Of a stretch of DNA of 64,000 bases, positions 1-10,649 are shown piece by piece. The DNA is taken from the NCBI GenBank assembly GCA_964020085.1, contig OZ026601.1:190001-254000 (forward strand), written 5' to 3'. Both the position numbers and the translations under genes were made by a program. Under the pieces are notes generated by a model. It saw only the letters and a list, made by a program, of their open reading frames with translations. It was not told the origin of the DNA and did no database searches. This stretch comes from Micromussa lordhowensis. Lineage: Eukaryota > Cnidaria > Anthozoa > Scleractinia > Lobophylliidae. Position 1 is the stretch's first letter. Every line of letters starts with the position of its first letter.

Positions 1-105
1 CGTGAGAAGTACTTCGCCCTTCAGTGCTTTCGTGCGACCAAAGTTTTCTTCCAATGTGGACGGGCGAGGCTAATAGTGATGTATTCTTTTTCAAAGCCTA
101 TTGTC
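1..105 (+). repeat. Left part of dispersed repeat, copy A (split by LINE)
   Basis: Positions 18-105 match 3909-3990 closely, running through TTCAGTGCTTTCGTGCG to CCTATTGTC. The copy is interrupted at 105 by the LINE and resumes at 2846. The second copy (3909-4093) is uninterrupted here, so the two halves belong together. The repeat is not assigned to a known family from sequence alone; its downstream part resembles a repeat common in anthozoan genomes (recollection, not checked). Confidence 0.75.
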
Positions 106-2629
106 TACAAATGCCTACTGTCTCTACAAATGCGTTCTTGGACGAGTTCCCGGCCTATTTGGAATCTCTTGTTATGTCCCCTGAGCCACTGTTGATCACT
201 GGTGATTTTAATATTCATGTGGATGTTCCTAATGATTCTAACGCCGCTCGTTTCCTAGAATTGCTGACCTCCATGGGCCTCGAGCAGCACGTCGACAAGC
301 CTACGCACATCTCTGGTCATACGCTGGATCTGATTATCACTCGATGTTCGGACTCTTTGCTCTGTGCTAAGCCTATTGCTGATTATTTGTTCTCTGACCA
401 TATCACTGTTCTATGCGACCTTGAGTTGGGAAAACCACCCCCGAAAGTAAAACAAGTGTCCAGCAGGAAAATCAAGGACATTGACAGGAAAAAGCTTCAG
501 AGTGATCTATTGCTTTCTGAGCTCTGCAAAAGCACCCCGGATACGCTTGATGAACTTGTTAACAGCTATAACACGACCTTAACTCAAGCTCTTGACCGGC
601 ACGCGCCATTGCGTACAAAAGTGATACGCTCTAGGCCATTAGTCCCTTGGTTTGATGAGGAAATCAAGGTAGCAAGGCGGGAGAAACGGAAGGCTGAGAG
701 GAAGTGGCGACGAACTGGCTCTAGAGAGGATATGCTAGCGTACAAAGCAAAAAAGAACAATACGAATGCTTTGATGAACGAAGCTAGACGCAAATTCTAT
801 CATAACTTCATCCAGGATAATAGCAGCAGTCAGCGCCACTTATTCTCGGCAGCGAAGAAGCTACTCAACCAGGGGGATAACAGGGCGGTGTATCCACCTC
901 TGGATGATAACATTAGATTGGCGAATCAACTGGGAACTTTCTTTATCCAGAAAATTGAGACCATCGGTTCCAATCTTGATAACATGGCACAAGGGCTACC
1001 ATCACTCCCTGATGATTACTCCCCAGTATCATCTCCCCCTTTTAGTAAATTCAACCGCCTTACGGAAGAAGAGGTTCGCAAGCTCATCAACAACAGCGCT
1101 AAGAAAAGCTGCTCTCTAGACCCTATGCCGACATCCCTGGTGATAGATTGCATTGATGCGCTCTTACCGATCATAACGAAAATGATCAATTTGTCACTGG
1201 AGACTGGGCTATTCGCCGATGACTGGAAGTGTGCGCTTGTCCTCCCACTGCTGAAGAAGCCGGGGCTAGACCTCCTATATAAAAACTATAGACCTGTCAG
1301 CAACCTGCAGTATGTTTCAAAGCTGACTGAAAAGGTGGTGTTCGATCAGATAAACACCCATATGATGACTCATTCATTGTACCCGAGTTCCAGTCCGCAT
1401 ATCGTAAAAATCATAGCACGGAAACGGCTCTTGTTAGAGTCACAAACGATATTCTGATGAAAATGAATACTCAAGAGGTCACCTTGCTGGTAATGCTTGA
1501 CCTTAGCGCCACCTTCGATACGGTTAATCATAACATCCTCCTTACACGTCTGAATGAGGAGCTCGGGATATGTGGATTAGCCTTGGAATGGTTTAAGTCC
1601 TACTTGGATAAAAGAGGTCAGCGAGTTTCCATTGATGGATCTCTCTCAGAGCGCTTTAGTCTGGAGTGTGGTGTCCCACAAGGGTCATGTCTGGGCCCCC
1701 TGCTCTTCCTTATCTATGCATCCAAACTATTCAGGGTGGTCGAGGATCAACTCCCACACGCGCATTGCTACGCGGATGACACACAGATTTATCTGAGTTT
1801 CAAGCCTATTAACAACACTTCCCAGGAAGATGCAGTCCGTGTGATGGAATGCTGTATCGAGAAGATTAGGCGCAGGCTGATCCACGACAGACTCCTTCTG
1901 AACGACGATAAGACTGAGTTTATTATTATTGGAACTCGCCAACAACTTAACAAATTGCAGGCTTTGAATATTAAAGTAGGTGGTTCAGAGATAAAACCTA
2001 GCTGCCAAGTTAAGAACCTTGGAAGCTGGCTGGACCCAAATATGAACATGCGTCACCATATTACAAATGTATGTAAGGCTGGTTTTTTCTACCTGCATAA
2101 TATTAGACGCATTAAGAGGTACTTATCGAGAGACAGCTTACTCACCTTGGTACACGCATTTATTACGAGCAGGTTAGATTATTGCAATGCTTTATTGTAT
2201 GGTCTTCCCAAAGAGCAAATAGCTAAGTTACAACGCGTGCAAAATGCTGCCGCCAGATTAATTATGGATATTGGGAAGTATTCTCATATAACTCCAGCAC
2301 TCTATGAGTTACACTGGCTACCAGTGCTGGCGCGTATACAGTTTAAGATCTTATTATTAGCTTTCAAAGCCATTCATGGCCTCGCACCTGTGTATATTAG
2401 CAATCTTTTAGTCATCAAACGTAAGTCCTCGTACAATATTAGATCTAACTCTGGCATTTTATTAGAGCCACCTAGAGGCAAGATGCTTTCAACCCTGGGT
2501 GAACGTGCGTTCCAGGCGGCTGCTCCGCATCTCTGGAACGAATTACCATTGAAATTACGCACAATTGAATCTGTAGAAATTTTTAAGAATTCAATTAAGA
2601 CTCTTCTTTTTAGGCAATTTTTTCAATAA
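106..2629 (+). pseudogene. LINE ORF2 remnant: endonuclease + reverse transcriptase, frameshifted
   Basis: The first reading frame (to 1457) carries the AP-endonuclease signature ITGDFNIHVD, a later SDHITV block, then the RT entry motif YRPVSNL. A frameshift between about 1380 and 1457 moves the coding potential to a second frame (1457-2629). That frame carries the RT palm motifs: DLSATFDTVNH, GVPQGSCLGP and the catalytic CYADDTQIY box, followed by the usual C-terminal region ending at 2629. The YADD catalytic aspartates are intact, but the frame is broken and the 5' part is missing, so this copy cannot encode a complete protein. The protein family is clear; activity of this copy is not expected. 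Confidence 0.9.
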
Positions 2630-2845
2630 GTATGAATTTCAATCTATTTTATATAGTCAAATTGAACTGTTATTTTTAATTTTCAATCTTCAATGTAGTC
2701 GAGATTTATTTTATATAGCCAATTTGAATTGTAATTTTTCTTTTTAATTTTTTTAATAGCTTAGAGACATTAATTGTAAAGCGCTATTGATCTTTTTATT
2801 GTAAATAGCGCTATATAAGTAGTAAATTATTAAATTATTATTATT
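106..2845 (+). mobile_element. 5'-truncated non-LTR retrotransposon (CR1/L2/jockey-like LINE)
   Basis: This LINE copy has lost its 5' end. It begins inside the endonuclease domain and ends in a short A/T tail (TAAATTATT then ATTATT), typical of CR1/L2-type elements. It encodes the endonuclease C-terminal region and a reverse transcriptase. It sits inside an older dispersed repeat: the flanks read CCTATTGTC and ATTGTCCCTATTCG, while the uninterrupted copy at 3981-3997 reads CCTATTGTCCCTATTCG. The target duplication is 3-6 bp; the ATT tail makes the exact length ambiguous. Clade assignment is by general resemblance of RT motifs only. Confidence 0.9.
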
Positions 2846-2915
2846 GTCCCTATTCGACCCTATGGATCGATATTAGCTGCAAAACTTAACAGACTTGGTT
2901 ATGTCGATTCGCTCC

Positions 2916-2948
<33 letters not shown>

Positions 2949-3064
2949 GAATCTGTTTACGGCGGCCAATACACATTATCAACTGGGTTGATAAAACCAA
3001 ATTATCTTGTAATACTCTCCACCGACATAGCACCACAGTTTCTTTAGAAACTTGCCCCCTTTAT
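2846..3064 (+). repeat. Right part of dispersed repeat, copy A
   Basis: Continues the repeat interrupted at 105. It matches 3988-4084 almost base for base (CCCTATTCGACC, ATGGATCGATATTAGCTGC, GACGAAGGGCTAACGC). It then continues with GGCGGCCAATACACATTATC and a block ending near 3064 that recurs at 19151-19225. A short segment (2911-2945) resembles a hammerhead-ribozyme core (see findings). Confidence 0.7.
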
Positions 3065-3824
3065 TCATTGGTTGAGTGCGTTTAGCTGATGTAAACTCGC
3101 TTCGGAAACTTTTTGTACGCGTGGTCTTCACTGCGCCTTACCTTGAAAACAAGCACGATCAATTCCCCCCCCCCCATTTTTTTCGCCTTTTTGGCAAAAG
3201 TTGATCTCTACGTTACAAATGTGTACGTGGGAACATTTTACGCGAACGAACGACTGTTGAATGATGTCGCATTTTCGCAAAGGAATTGAATGACGTCAAT
3301 GAATCAACACAAACGTGGTCTGTTCGTCTTATTTGACTACGGTCCGTTATTTATTCTGTTCACGAACACGACTTTTAATCTCCCTGGCTTTGAGATGTTA
3401 ACCGTGGGAACAGCTATATTTCATTGGTTGTATTTTGGTTACATTTGTTGATTAGTTTCAGTGGCGACAAATAGTTCAGTCTGTATCCAGCACAGGCAAA
3501 AAAGAACAGTCGACGGATAAAACCCGGCCATCGTTATTAAGCTTGGTCGTCCCGATAAAGGTTTTCTCTTAACCCAAATTTGAATACCGGTACACAAAAC
3601 ACGTAATTTGGTAATGCCCGAAATAGAATAAACAATCAAACACATTTATAGAGATTGTATACCTCGTGCTAAGAAAAGTTTGTGATTGTGATTTCTAAGG
3701 AGATACTTTTTTCGTGACAACTGCACCTGGAAAACAGTGCTACGTGTAGGCTTTATTGTGTGTAGTAGAAGTCACAAGCCATCAAGTATTGTTTGTATTG
3801 GAATGAACTGATGTTTCCACTACT
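3065..3824. other. No gene recognised
   Basis: A run of C and T (about 3166-3183) and AT-rich sequence with scattered stops. A minus ORF of 68 codons at 3439-3645 has no recognisable motif. Nothing further supported. Confidence 0.5.
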
Positions 3825-3984
3825 AGGCCTTGAAAAAGAACACATTAGCCTCGCCCGTCCAGATTGGAAGAAAACTTTGGTCGCACGAAAGCACTGAAGG
3901 GCGAAATATTCAGTGCTTTCGTGCGACCAAAGTTTTCTTCCAATCTGGACGGGCGAGGCTAATATGTGTTCTTTTTCAAGGCCT
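3825..3984. repeat. Near-perfect 74-bp inverted repeat (foldback)
   Basis: Left arm 3825-3898 and right arm 3909-3984 are reverse complements apart from a 2-base AT insertion in the right arm; the 10-base centre is GGGCGAAATA. The right arm is the same sequence as 18-105. This looks like an inverted duplication of the start of the dispersed repeat. A transcript would form a long hairpin. Confidence 0.9.
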
Positions 3985-4053
3985 ATTGTCCCTATTCGAC
4001 CCCATGGATCGATATTAGCTGCAAAACCAGACTTGGTTGTGTCGATTCGCTCC

Positions 4054-4084
<31 letters not shown>

Positions 4085-4093
4085 GGTTTTTTA
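3985..4093 (+). repeat. Dispersed repeat, copy B (uninterrupted)
   Basis: Contiguous with the foldback right arm. It is the intact counterpart of 100-105 plus 2846-2945, so it serves as the empty site for the LINE insertion. Similarity to copy A stops at the GTCAGCTT near 4084, where a MITE begins. Confidence 0.75.
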
Positions 4094-4306
4094 TTACGTG
4101 ATCACGATATTTGCGTAATACAGGAAAATACGAAAAACTAAAATGATAAGGGGTGTAAATCAACGATAACGTAAAATAAAATACAATGAAATAGAATAAT
4201 AGCAGGAAATAATTTCATTATTTTATTTTACCTCATTTTACACTCCGCTCTCGATCATTTTAGTTTTACGTATTTCCGGTTCTACGCAAATAACGTGATC
4301 ACGTAA
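4094..4306. mobile_element. MITE with ~95-bp terminal inverted repeats
   Basis: The ends are TTACGTGATCACG and CGTGATCACGTAA. The inverted arms align for about 95 bp, including AACTAAAATGAT and its complement ATCATTTTAGTT. No coding capacity. The element is inserted where the adjoining repeat copy loses similarity to its paralogue. Target duplication not evident. Confidence 0.75.
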
Positions 4307-4575
4307 AATTTCCAGACCTACAATAGTACTTGACGGCATCGATCTATGCTATGAGAGAGCAAATGGTGGAAACGCAACAAATCCGCTAGAAAGCCACACA
4401 CAACGCACCACTGGAGTTCAGATAAGCAATAAGTATTAAAATTCAATCGTAATTTTTTCGGCTCTATTTCTGTCCCTATACAAACTCTTGGAAATATGCA
4501 ATTTAAAAAAATATTGAGCTTCTCATATATCGAGCTTGGGTTACCTGTGATAAATATTTATCATGAATATTTATA

Positions 4576-4677
4576 GCGGAGCTCCGGCGGCCGAAGGCCG
4601 CCAAGCGGAGCCCCATACCCATATTAGCGGAGCTCCGGCGGCCGAAGGCCGCCAAGCGGAGCCCCATACCCATATTA
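4576..4677. repeat. Two tandem copies of a 51-bp palindromic unit
   Basis: Units 4576-4626 and 4627-4677 are essentially identical. Each contains the hairpin GGCGGCCGAAGGCCGCC and flanking GCGGAGC blocks. It reads open in several frames but has no protein features. Confidence 0.9.
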
Positions 4678-4753
4678 GGAAACTGAAGGGAACCCATGAA
4701 CTGATTTTCTCATGTGTATCATGGCTAGCGGTATTGCTCGTGGGCGCGTACGC

Positions 4754-4774
4754 ACGACGACGACGACGACGACG
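4754..4774 (+). repeat. (ACG)n microsatellite
   Basis: Seven consecutive ACG units, followed by imperfect GGTGGTGG. Confidence 0.85.
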
Positions 4775-4777
4775 GTG

Positions 4778-5851
4778 GTGGAGTCGCGCAACATGGCGGC
4801 CACAATTGACACGTAAACCAAAACGAGGCTTCAGTTTTCGCGGGCTTTCCTTGTAGGTTGACAGAGCACATGTACCCTTGGTTTAAAGCGTCCTTTGGAC
4901 ATCCATGTTGCAGTCAATTGACACCTGTCAAAACAAGGAATCCGCTGACCAGTATCACGTGACCATATCGCGGGCTCAAGTTCAGGGCTCATCGAGGTCA
5001 CGTGTTTTTTTAAAGTTGACCGCTGCCCAAGTGCTGCTTTTTTCGATCAGATCGCGGGCTCATGTCAGGATTAACTTGCTGTAAACAGCGTAGGGTTGGT
5101 AGGAAGCCGGTTAACGCTAACCCAGGATTAAAATTTAACCGAATTATAACCTTTTCTTTTGTACAAAGTTTTTTCACTGCTTTTGTTTTGCGTATTTTGC
5201 TTTCATTAAAATTCAAAACACAAAAACAATATACAGAAAATCTCACCGCAAAGTTACAAAACTCAAATCAAAATTCTACTTTATCCTCGGCTAGTTTGAT
5301 CGGGCTCTGAACAACCCGGCCCAGGAGCTACGCTTTTAGGCTGGCCTAAATCTATATATTATTATTCACGTGCAGTGTGCGTCCTTGAGCGCACTCGCGT
5401 GTCTGAAAAAATACTGACTCGTTTCATGTAGGATCTATTGATACTCATATGTCACAAGTCTATGAAAACTAAATATTTAAACTTGAAAAATTTGCTCTCC
5501 ATCATGTAGGACGCTTCGCTGTCGAATTTTTAGAGGTAAAATACGGCTGCGTCTAAAGTCCAGTCGCCTGCCGCGTGCAAAGGACTGTTTGGACGGTCTT
5601 TGACCTTTTCACGTGGGCAGTTTGCCTCTGATCCGTGGAATTGATAAATCAGCCAATCAGATCCACGAAAAAACCCGCGAATTATCCTCCATTCTGCCTC
5701 ATTCATGCATTTATTAGCGGCGCGAAAGAAAACAAAACTAGAGTAAATATACGCGTTGTTGCTATTTGGGCGTCACACTAGTCTGGGAAGGTGGAGGAGA
5801 TATTGTTGAGGTATATAGTGAGTAAATTACATAACCAGAAAGAGATTAAGA
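4778..5851. other. Intergenic and 5' flank of the 5852 gene
   Basis: 4890-5090 looks like dispersed repetitive DNA, with ATCGCGGGCTCA occurring twice. No ORF here shows protein features. The last 150 bases before the ATG at 5852 contain AT-rich TATATAG and AAATATACG segments that could be core promoter sequence; no clear initiator was identified. Confidence 0.4.
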
Positions 5852-6847
5852 ATGGATCTTCTGTATACCGATGTTTTAGAGGAAGATGCTTACGAAACCC
5901 CGAGTGACTTATCCGAGTTTTTGGAGTTCACAAACGTCCTTAACATCCCGTTAAACGAAAAGTATTTCAACGAGCTGAAGGCTCGTCGGCTGGAAAACAA
6001 AGGTGCACTGAGCCAAAGCTTGTCTGTTTTTGATGAGGGCATCAAGGACGGCAGATATTTATCCAGTGAATATGAAAATGAAAGAAGATTACAGAATGCT
6101 TTATGGCGAGTTTGGTGGCGTCAGACACGCGCACGTTTCCACGCCAGCGCCAAAGAAATCCCAGACAGTGAGAACATTGTCGAAGAAGCCATTCCCGAGG
6201 TGCGAACTCTTCGTATTCGAGGAGTAGACATCGGCGATTTCCCAACGGAGTATGTCGTCCCTGCATTACTCCCTCACGAAATCCCAGTGGTTGGAACGTA
6301 CGTTGACCGTAAAATTGTTCCTGGGTTTGCGTACCGAGTTCGCCGAAACGGAACTAACGACTACCTCTTCGACGGAGCCGCGTTGGTGTTGAATAGCATT
6401 GGCAAAGGTTATGGCAAAAGGCTTACCTTCCACAGTGAGGCGACTGAAAATGACAATTTCTTCTGGTCAGACAGCAACGACAAAGAAGGTTTTTCGTTTT
6501 CGATTCAAGTCATTTTCGAAGGCGACAAGTTTAACGTGTTAGATCGCCAAGGACGTAGAGTCGCCGAAACAACGCTCACAGCAGTAGGTATAGAACAGGA
6601 GATCGAAAATATCTCTCTTCGAAAGCAACAACTAAGCATGGTTGTTTCTGTGGAAATGGAGTGCACGTTACAATTTTCACCGCTCGAGCACGTGCCAGAA
6701 CATTTGCGCGGTCAGACAGTTGATCTGCCAGCATCCGGAATCGCAATGAGTCAGAAGAACGCGAAATGTTGGAGCGCTGAGACTGTCGAGATCAGAAATG
6801 TTCATATCCCCGATTTGGGCGCTTGTTCATTTCAATCAATCTTTTAA
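5852..6847 (+). CDS. Intronless gene, uncharacterised 331-aa protein
   Basis: I do not recognise this protein. It is an uninterrupted 331-codon ORF starting at ATG 5852 (context AAGAATGG) and ending in TAA. It has no signal peptide, no clear membrane segment and no repeats. The N-terminal third is acidic and helical in character, with an aromatic patch around residues 87-93 (NALWRVWWR). The centre and C terminus look like a beta-rich globular region (GTYVDRK, FAYRVRRNG, KGYGKRLTFHS, SIQVIFEGDKFNVLDRQGRR). Codon use is balanced over the full length, which supports a real gene. It could be a retrocopy of a spliced gene or a genuine single-exon lineage-specific gene. An AATAAA lies about 625 bp downstream at 7473. 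Confidence 0.75.
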   Translation: MDLLYTDVLEEDAYETPSDLSEFLEFTNVLNIPLNEKYFNELKARRLENKGALSQSLSVFDEGIKDGRYLSSEYENERRLQNALWRVWWRQTRARFHASAKEIPDSENIVEEAIPEVRTLRIRGVDIGDFPTEYVVPALLPHEIPVVGTYVDRKIVPGFAYRVRRNGTNDYLFDGAALVLNSIGKGYGKRLTFHSEATENDNFFWSDSNDKEGFSFSIQVIFEGDKFNVLDRQGRRVAETTLTAVGIEQEIENISLRKQQLSMVVSVEMECTLQFSPLEHVPEHLRGQTVDLPASGIAMSQKNAKCWSAETVEIRNVHIPDLGACSFQSIF

Positions 6848-9800
6848 ACGGAGTAATTATCGCGGGAAAAACTTGTACTTTTTATTCCTCAGAGACTCAT
6901 TATTAACGGTGTTGACGACAGATGGGTACTGATCTGATTTGCATAGTTCGTGTTAATTATGTCATACATGAACAATTTGCAATCATTGTTTTTCAATTTG
7001 TCGCTAGGCTAATTGAAGAAATCAGTTTTTCAGTTGGTTTCTGTGGCGAATTGAGATTGATAGAAATGAAACTCATCTAAAATTGTCTTCATCCTTAAAA
7101 CTTTACCTACTAGCCTTGTGAGATTTTTCCTTTCTCAATTACCTATTCAAGAAAATTATTTGAATATTTGATGTGCATTTTCGGACTTTGAACTCCATGC
7201 TTAATACTGAAGGGAAAATTACTATAAAAAGATTACTTGTAAAAGTTTATGCAAGATATAATTAAGGCAGAGGTTATTTGTGAATCAACAGCTGTTTATG
7301 AATATTTATTTTGGACGTTTCACCTAAAAATATTGGCTTGTATTATTTAATTGTACAGAAATTTGTTTTATCGTAGATGTAACATCCTTTGAAGAAGTTA
7401 AAAATTTCATTTTTATTGGAGTAAATATTGTGGTTATCTATATTGTAAATTTTAAGTTATTGGGGTTGAAAGAATAAAATTGTTGTTATATTTTTGAATA
7501 GTTAAGTAGAGTTTTAGCTGAACCTCGCTCCAGTCATGAAACTATCTTCCTTAGCCTGGAGCAAACTTTCTCTACAAGATCTGTAGTAGAAATACACTTG
7601 ATCGTTGCTTGCTGAGCAGTTAAGAGAGTACAAACGTTTAGCTCATGAGAAGACACAAGTGATTTCTACTGTAAGTATGGTCTCCCGCGGAGATTTTTGT
7701 TTTGCGGTTGAGGCAGGCGTTATAATCTGTCGTCTGCGGTTTCAGTCACTGTCAGGTCGCTTGTCGTCGGCATCTGGAAAGTGTTGCTATTTCCCGTGAC
7801 AGCGAACGTGACGTGCAGCCTCGACCTAGAGAGCTCATAGTTAACCTTCGGTCTCTTCGGTCGAAGATGGCGCCAAGGAAGGGATTCTATGTTTTCGCTC
7901 GCTGCCTCAATGTAGATCTTACTTCGAAAAACCCTCTGTGTGCTAAACGAACGTGTTTGCATCACAAGCCCGATACGGATGTTTTTTTTTGAAGAAAAGA
8001 GCGATGGTTTTTCAGAAGAAGTTGTGCGAGTAGAAATTGGATCCTGCCTTGCCGACTGCTTCATATTTATCGTGGCAAAGCTTTCGATTGAAAGTGGTGG
8101 CTTCTTCATTTGGTTTGCTGGCCGTATTGTCACGCTCACATCTTGGCAAGACTGAACTTCAGAAATCCTTGAACGGCCTGTTGCTCACCGTTCGAAAAGG
8201 ACGTGGTCAATAACGGGGGTAAGTCTGCGAACAATATTTCTCGAGGTTAGCTAATCTACTCCGATGAGAAATAATAACTTCCATTTTTAGTGGGCCCTCT
8301 GATTAGCAAAGACGAGGGCTACCCGGCCTTTGTGTTTTGGGAGCTCGACCTCAGTTTACATGTATTTTCGCGCTTGGGCAGCTTAGTTAATTTTGCCATT
8401 GGGGGGCCCGGGTTGATTTTTCTGGAGTAGGGTCAGGGGTCAGCTTTCAGAGCGGGAAAACGTACTACGGAGCTTTTCTGCTCGTCAAATCCCTGGCGCT
8501 CTACTTGAGGTCTCAGGACAATGCAAGCTGCAACGGATCTGCAATATGGTCGGAAAGACCTGGAAAGATCGGCAGAGAGTAATAATTTATGTCAGTATTT
8601 CGGTCAATTTGTACTTGGGCAAGCATTTTTTTTTTTGCATTACACTGCTGCAAAAACAAGTCTTTCCTTACCTGCTAAGAGGCTCTCTTGCTTATATGTT
8701 GAGTGGATTGTTCATGTTGATGCATTATGTAAAGAGGGTTTGTTGGAAAAATGTGTCCTTGCATCAAAATTTCTCTTGTACCGCAGGTCAATGAACAGTT
8801 TGAAAGCTTTCTTTAATTAAAGTTTGTCTGAAAAATAATGCATCCACAGCAAAGTAATACACCAGCTTTCCATTACTGACCTTAGAATGTTACTGTTTAC
8901 CCGGAAAATTAAAAATGCAAAGAAAGTTCGTAGCTTCTTTTGTTTACAAGATCAACAACATTCTTGTCATTATTTCAAACTTGGGAGGCTGGTGAGCAGC
9001 GAAAACTTGCGCATGCTTAATATGTTTTTTCCACTCTCAGGGGTCAGCTAGCATTTATTTTCTTTTGTTTGAAAGGACAGGAGGGTATTGTGGACTGCAA
9101 TGACAGTCATTTTTTAATAGAAGTTATTATATTGAGTACAATCAAGGACAAAATAAATGAAAAATAAGACCACCCCTTCCCCCCATTTTGATGATGGAAA
9201 AATGGTGTGTTTCGGTTGTGGCCTGAATTTATCATTGAGTTGAGTGTAGATGGGTGGTTTTATTTCTCAAATTATTCTGTCCAAGATTGTAGTCTCCTGA
9301 TGAAAGTAATCAAAGTGGTTGGTTCCCTAAAATAATTTTTGTGGATGAAGACAATGACCATGTATTTATAGATCTTTTCATTGTTTCCTGAGACCACCAT
9401 GTTTGAGGGGCAAAGACAGTAAAAACTGCATTAAAGGCGTGGGAAAAGTTAAAAGCGTGCTGCCCAATAGGTTGAGATTCATTAACTTCCTTAGTGTTTT
9501 TTTTCAGTTACTAGGATCAAGAAGGTTTCCCTGGTCAAATGTGATGATAATAGATTTGCTGTGAGGCAAGGAAAAGCACTTTTTCAGAACTCAAAATTTC
9601 TGTAGGTTTTTAGACCTGAAAGTCTTTATTTTCCCCATACATTTCAGTACGGAAGTTTTTGCCGTGTTTGCCCCCCAAAATAAAACAGCATCAAAAACTG
9701 TGAAAATTTATTTTTCATAATACTGTTTTCAGCAATTCTGAGGTTCCTCTGGATTTGATCTGGCCACTTTTTACCAGGTTAAAAACAGACGATATTCTAT

Positions 9801-10140
9801 AATTAATGCAGCTTTTACTCAAATGTTACAATTTATTTCTTGTTAGCAGCCCATATTATGATTAATTTATCACTACCATGAACTTAAATCTGTTGCCCAT
9901 TGTCAAAAATGGACAGCGACGGTTATGTGTTAATGCATAGAATTATTGTATTCAATTTGCTATGTGGTTGCTAACTGGCAGACAACTTAATACATTTATA
10001 GGTCAAGCTGAACAGGAAATTCCCAACAAAACTGAAGGCATTCCTTTACAAGCACTATTCCTGGAAAAGCTGAAGAAGACCTTACACAGATTTAAACACT
10101 GCAAAAAATCTGATTTTAAACAGAATAACCTTTTATTAGG
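6848..10140. other. No gene assigned; 3'UTR then AT-rich intergenic DNA
   Basis: 6848-7480 is plausibly the 3'UTR of the preceding gene (AATAAA at 7473-7478). 7700-8220 is GC-richer, has short ORFs on both strands, a YY1-like AAGATGGCGC at 7864-7873 and a GTAAGT at 8220. This could be a first exon or promoter of an unseen transcript, but no partner exon was found. 8840-10140 is AT-rich with no coding signal; the 84-codon ORF at 9962 has no recognisable motif. Confidence 0.4.
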
Positions 10141-10520
10141 GCTTCTTCATATGAGCCCAGTCAACTGGGGTGGCTCGGGTTCCTGCGATCTCACCTCACC
10201 ACTCTTTTCTTCATAAAAATTTTGATGTGGGCTAGCCTGGTTACCAAGATCCTGTTTTTTTGTGACCGAGATCTTGGTAACTGGGTTTTGCAACACAGAG
10301 GCAAAATTAGCATAGCTTTTGTCTTGTATGTATTTTCACTTTAGGAGTATGCAAATTAAGTTTCAAGAGTCCACAAAGCTATGACAGTCTCAAAGGATTC
10401 AAGTTTATGTTTCACCATTTTGGTTTTGTTTTTTGAATTTCAGCCTGGTTCACAGGGCTCAAATTTCCCATATGAACAGACCACAACATTTGTCCTGGTA
10501 ACCAGGCTCATATGAAGAGG
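10141..10520. mobile_element. MITE-like element with CTTCATATGAGCC ends
   Basis: The left end GCTTCTTCATATGAGCC is the complement of the right end GGCTCATATGAAGAGGC. Internally there is a second inverted pair, GGTTACCAAGATC and GATCTTGGTAACTGG (about 10231-10285). No ORF. The target duplication is unclear. Confidence 0.65.
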
Positions 10521-10649
10521 CGTTAAGTCCCATGTTCATGGAAATGTGCTACAATATAAATATCAAAAGTTAAATTAGGATAAAAACCAAAAGATAACCA
10601 AAAAACAACCAAGATAGAAAAATCAAATAATAGTGTTTTAAAAGGTGGC

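Noticed and set aside
4563..4856. 97-codon ORF across the palindromic tandem repeat
   Set aside because: Open frame is a by-product of the GC-rich repeat and (ACG)n; repeat peptide without protein features.
7720..8139. 139-codon minus ORF as a gene
   Set aside because: Longest ORF of the interval but low-complexity Ser/Thr/Arg composition, overlapped by open frames on the other strand, no motifs.
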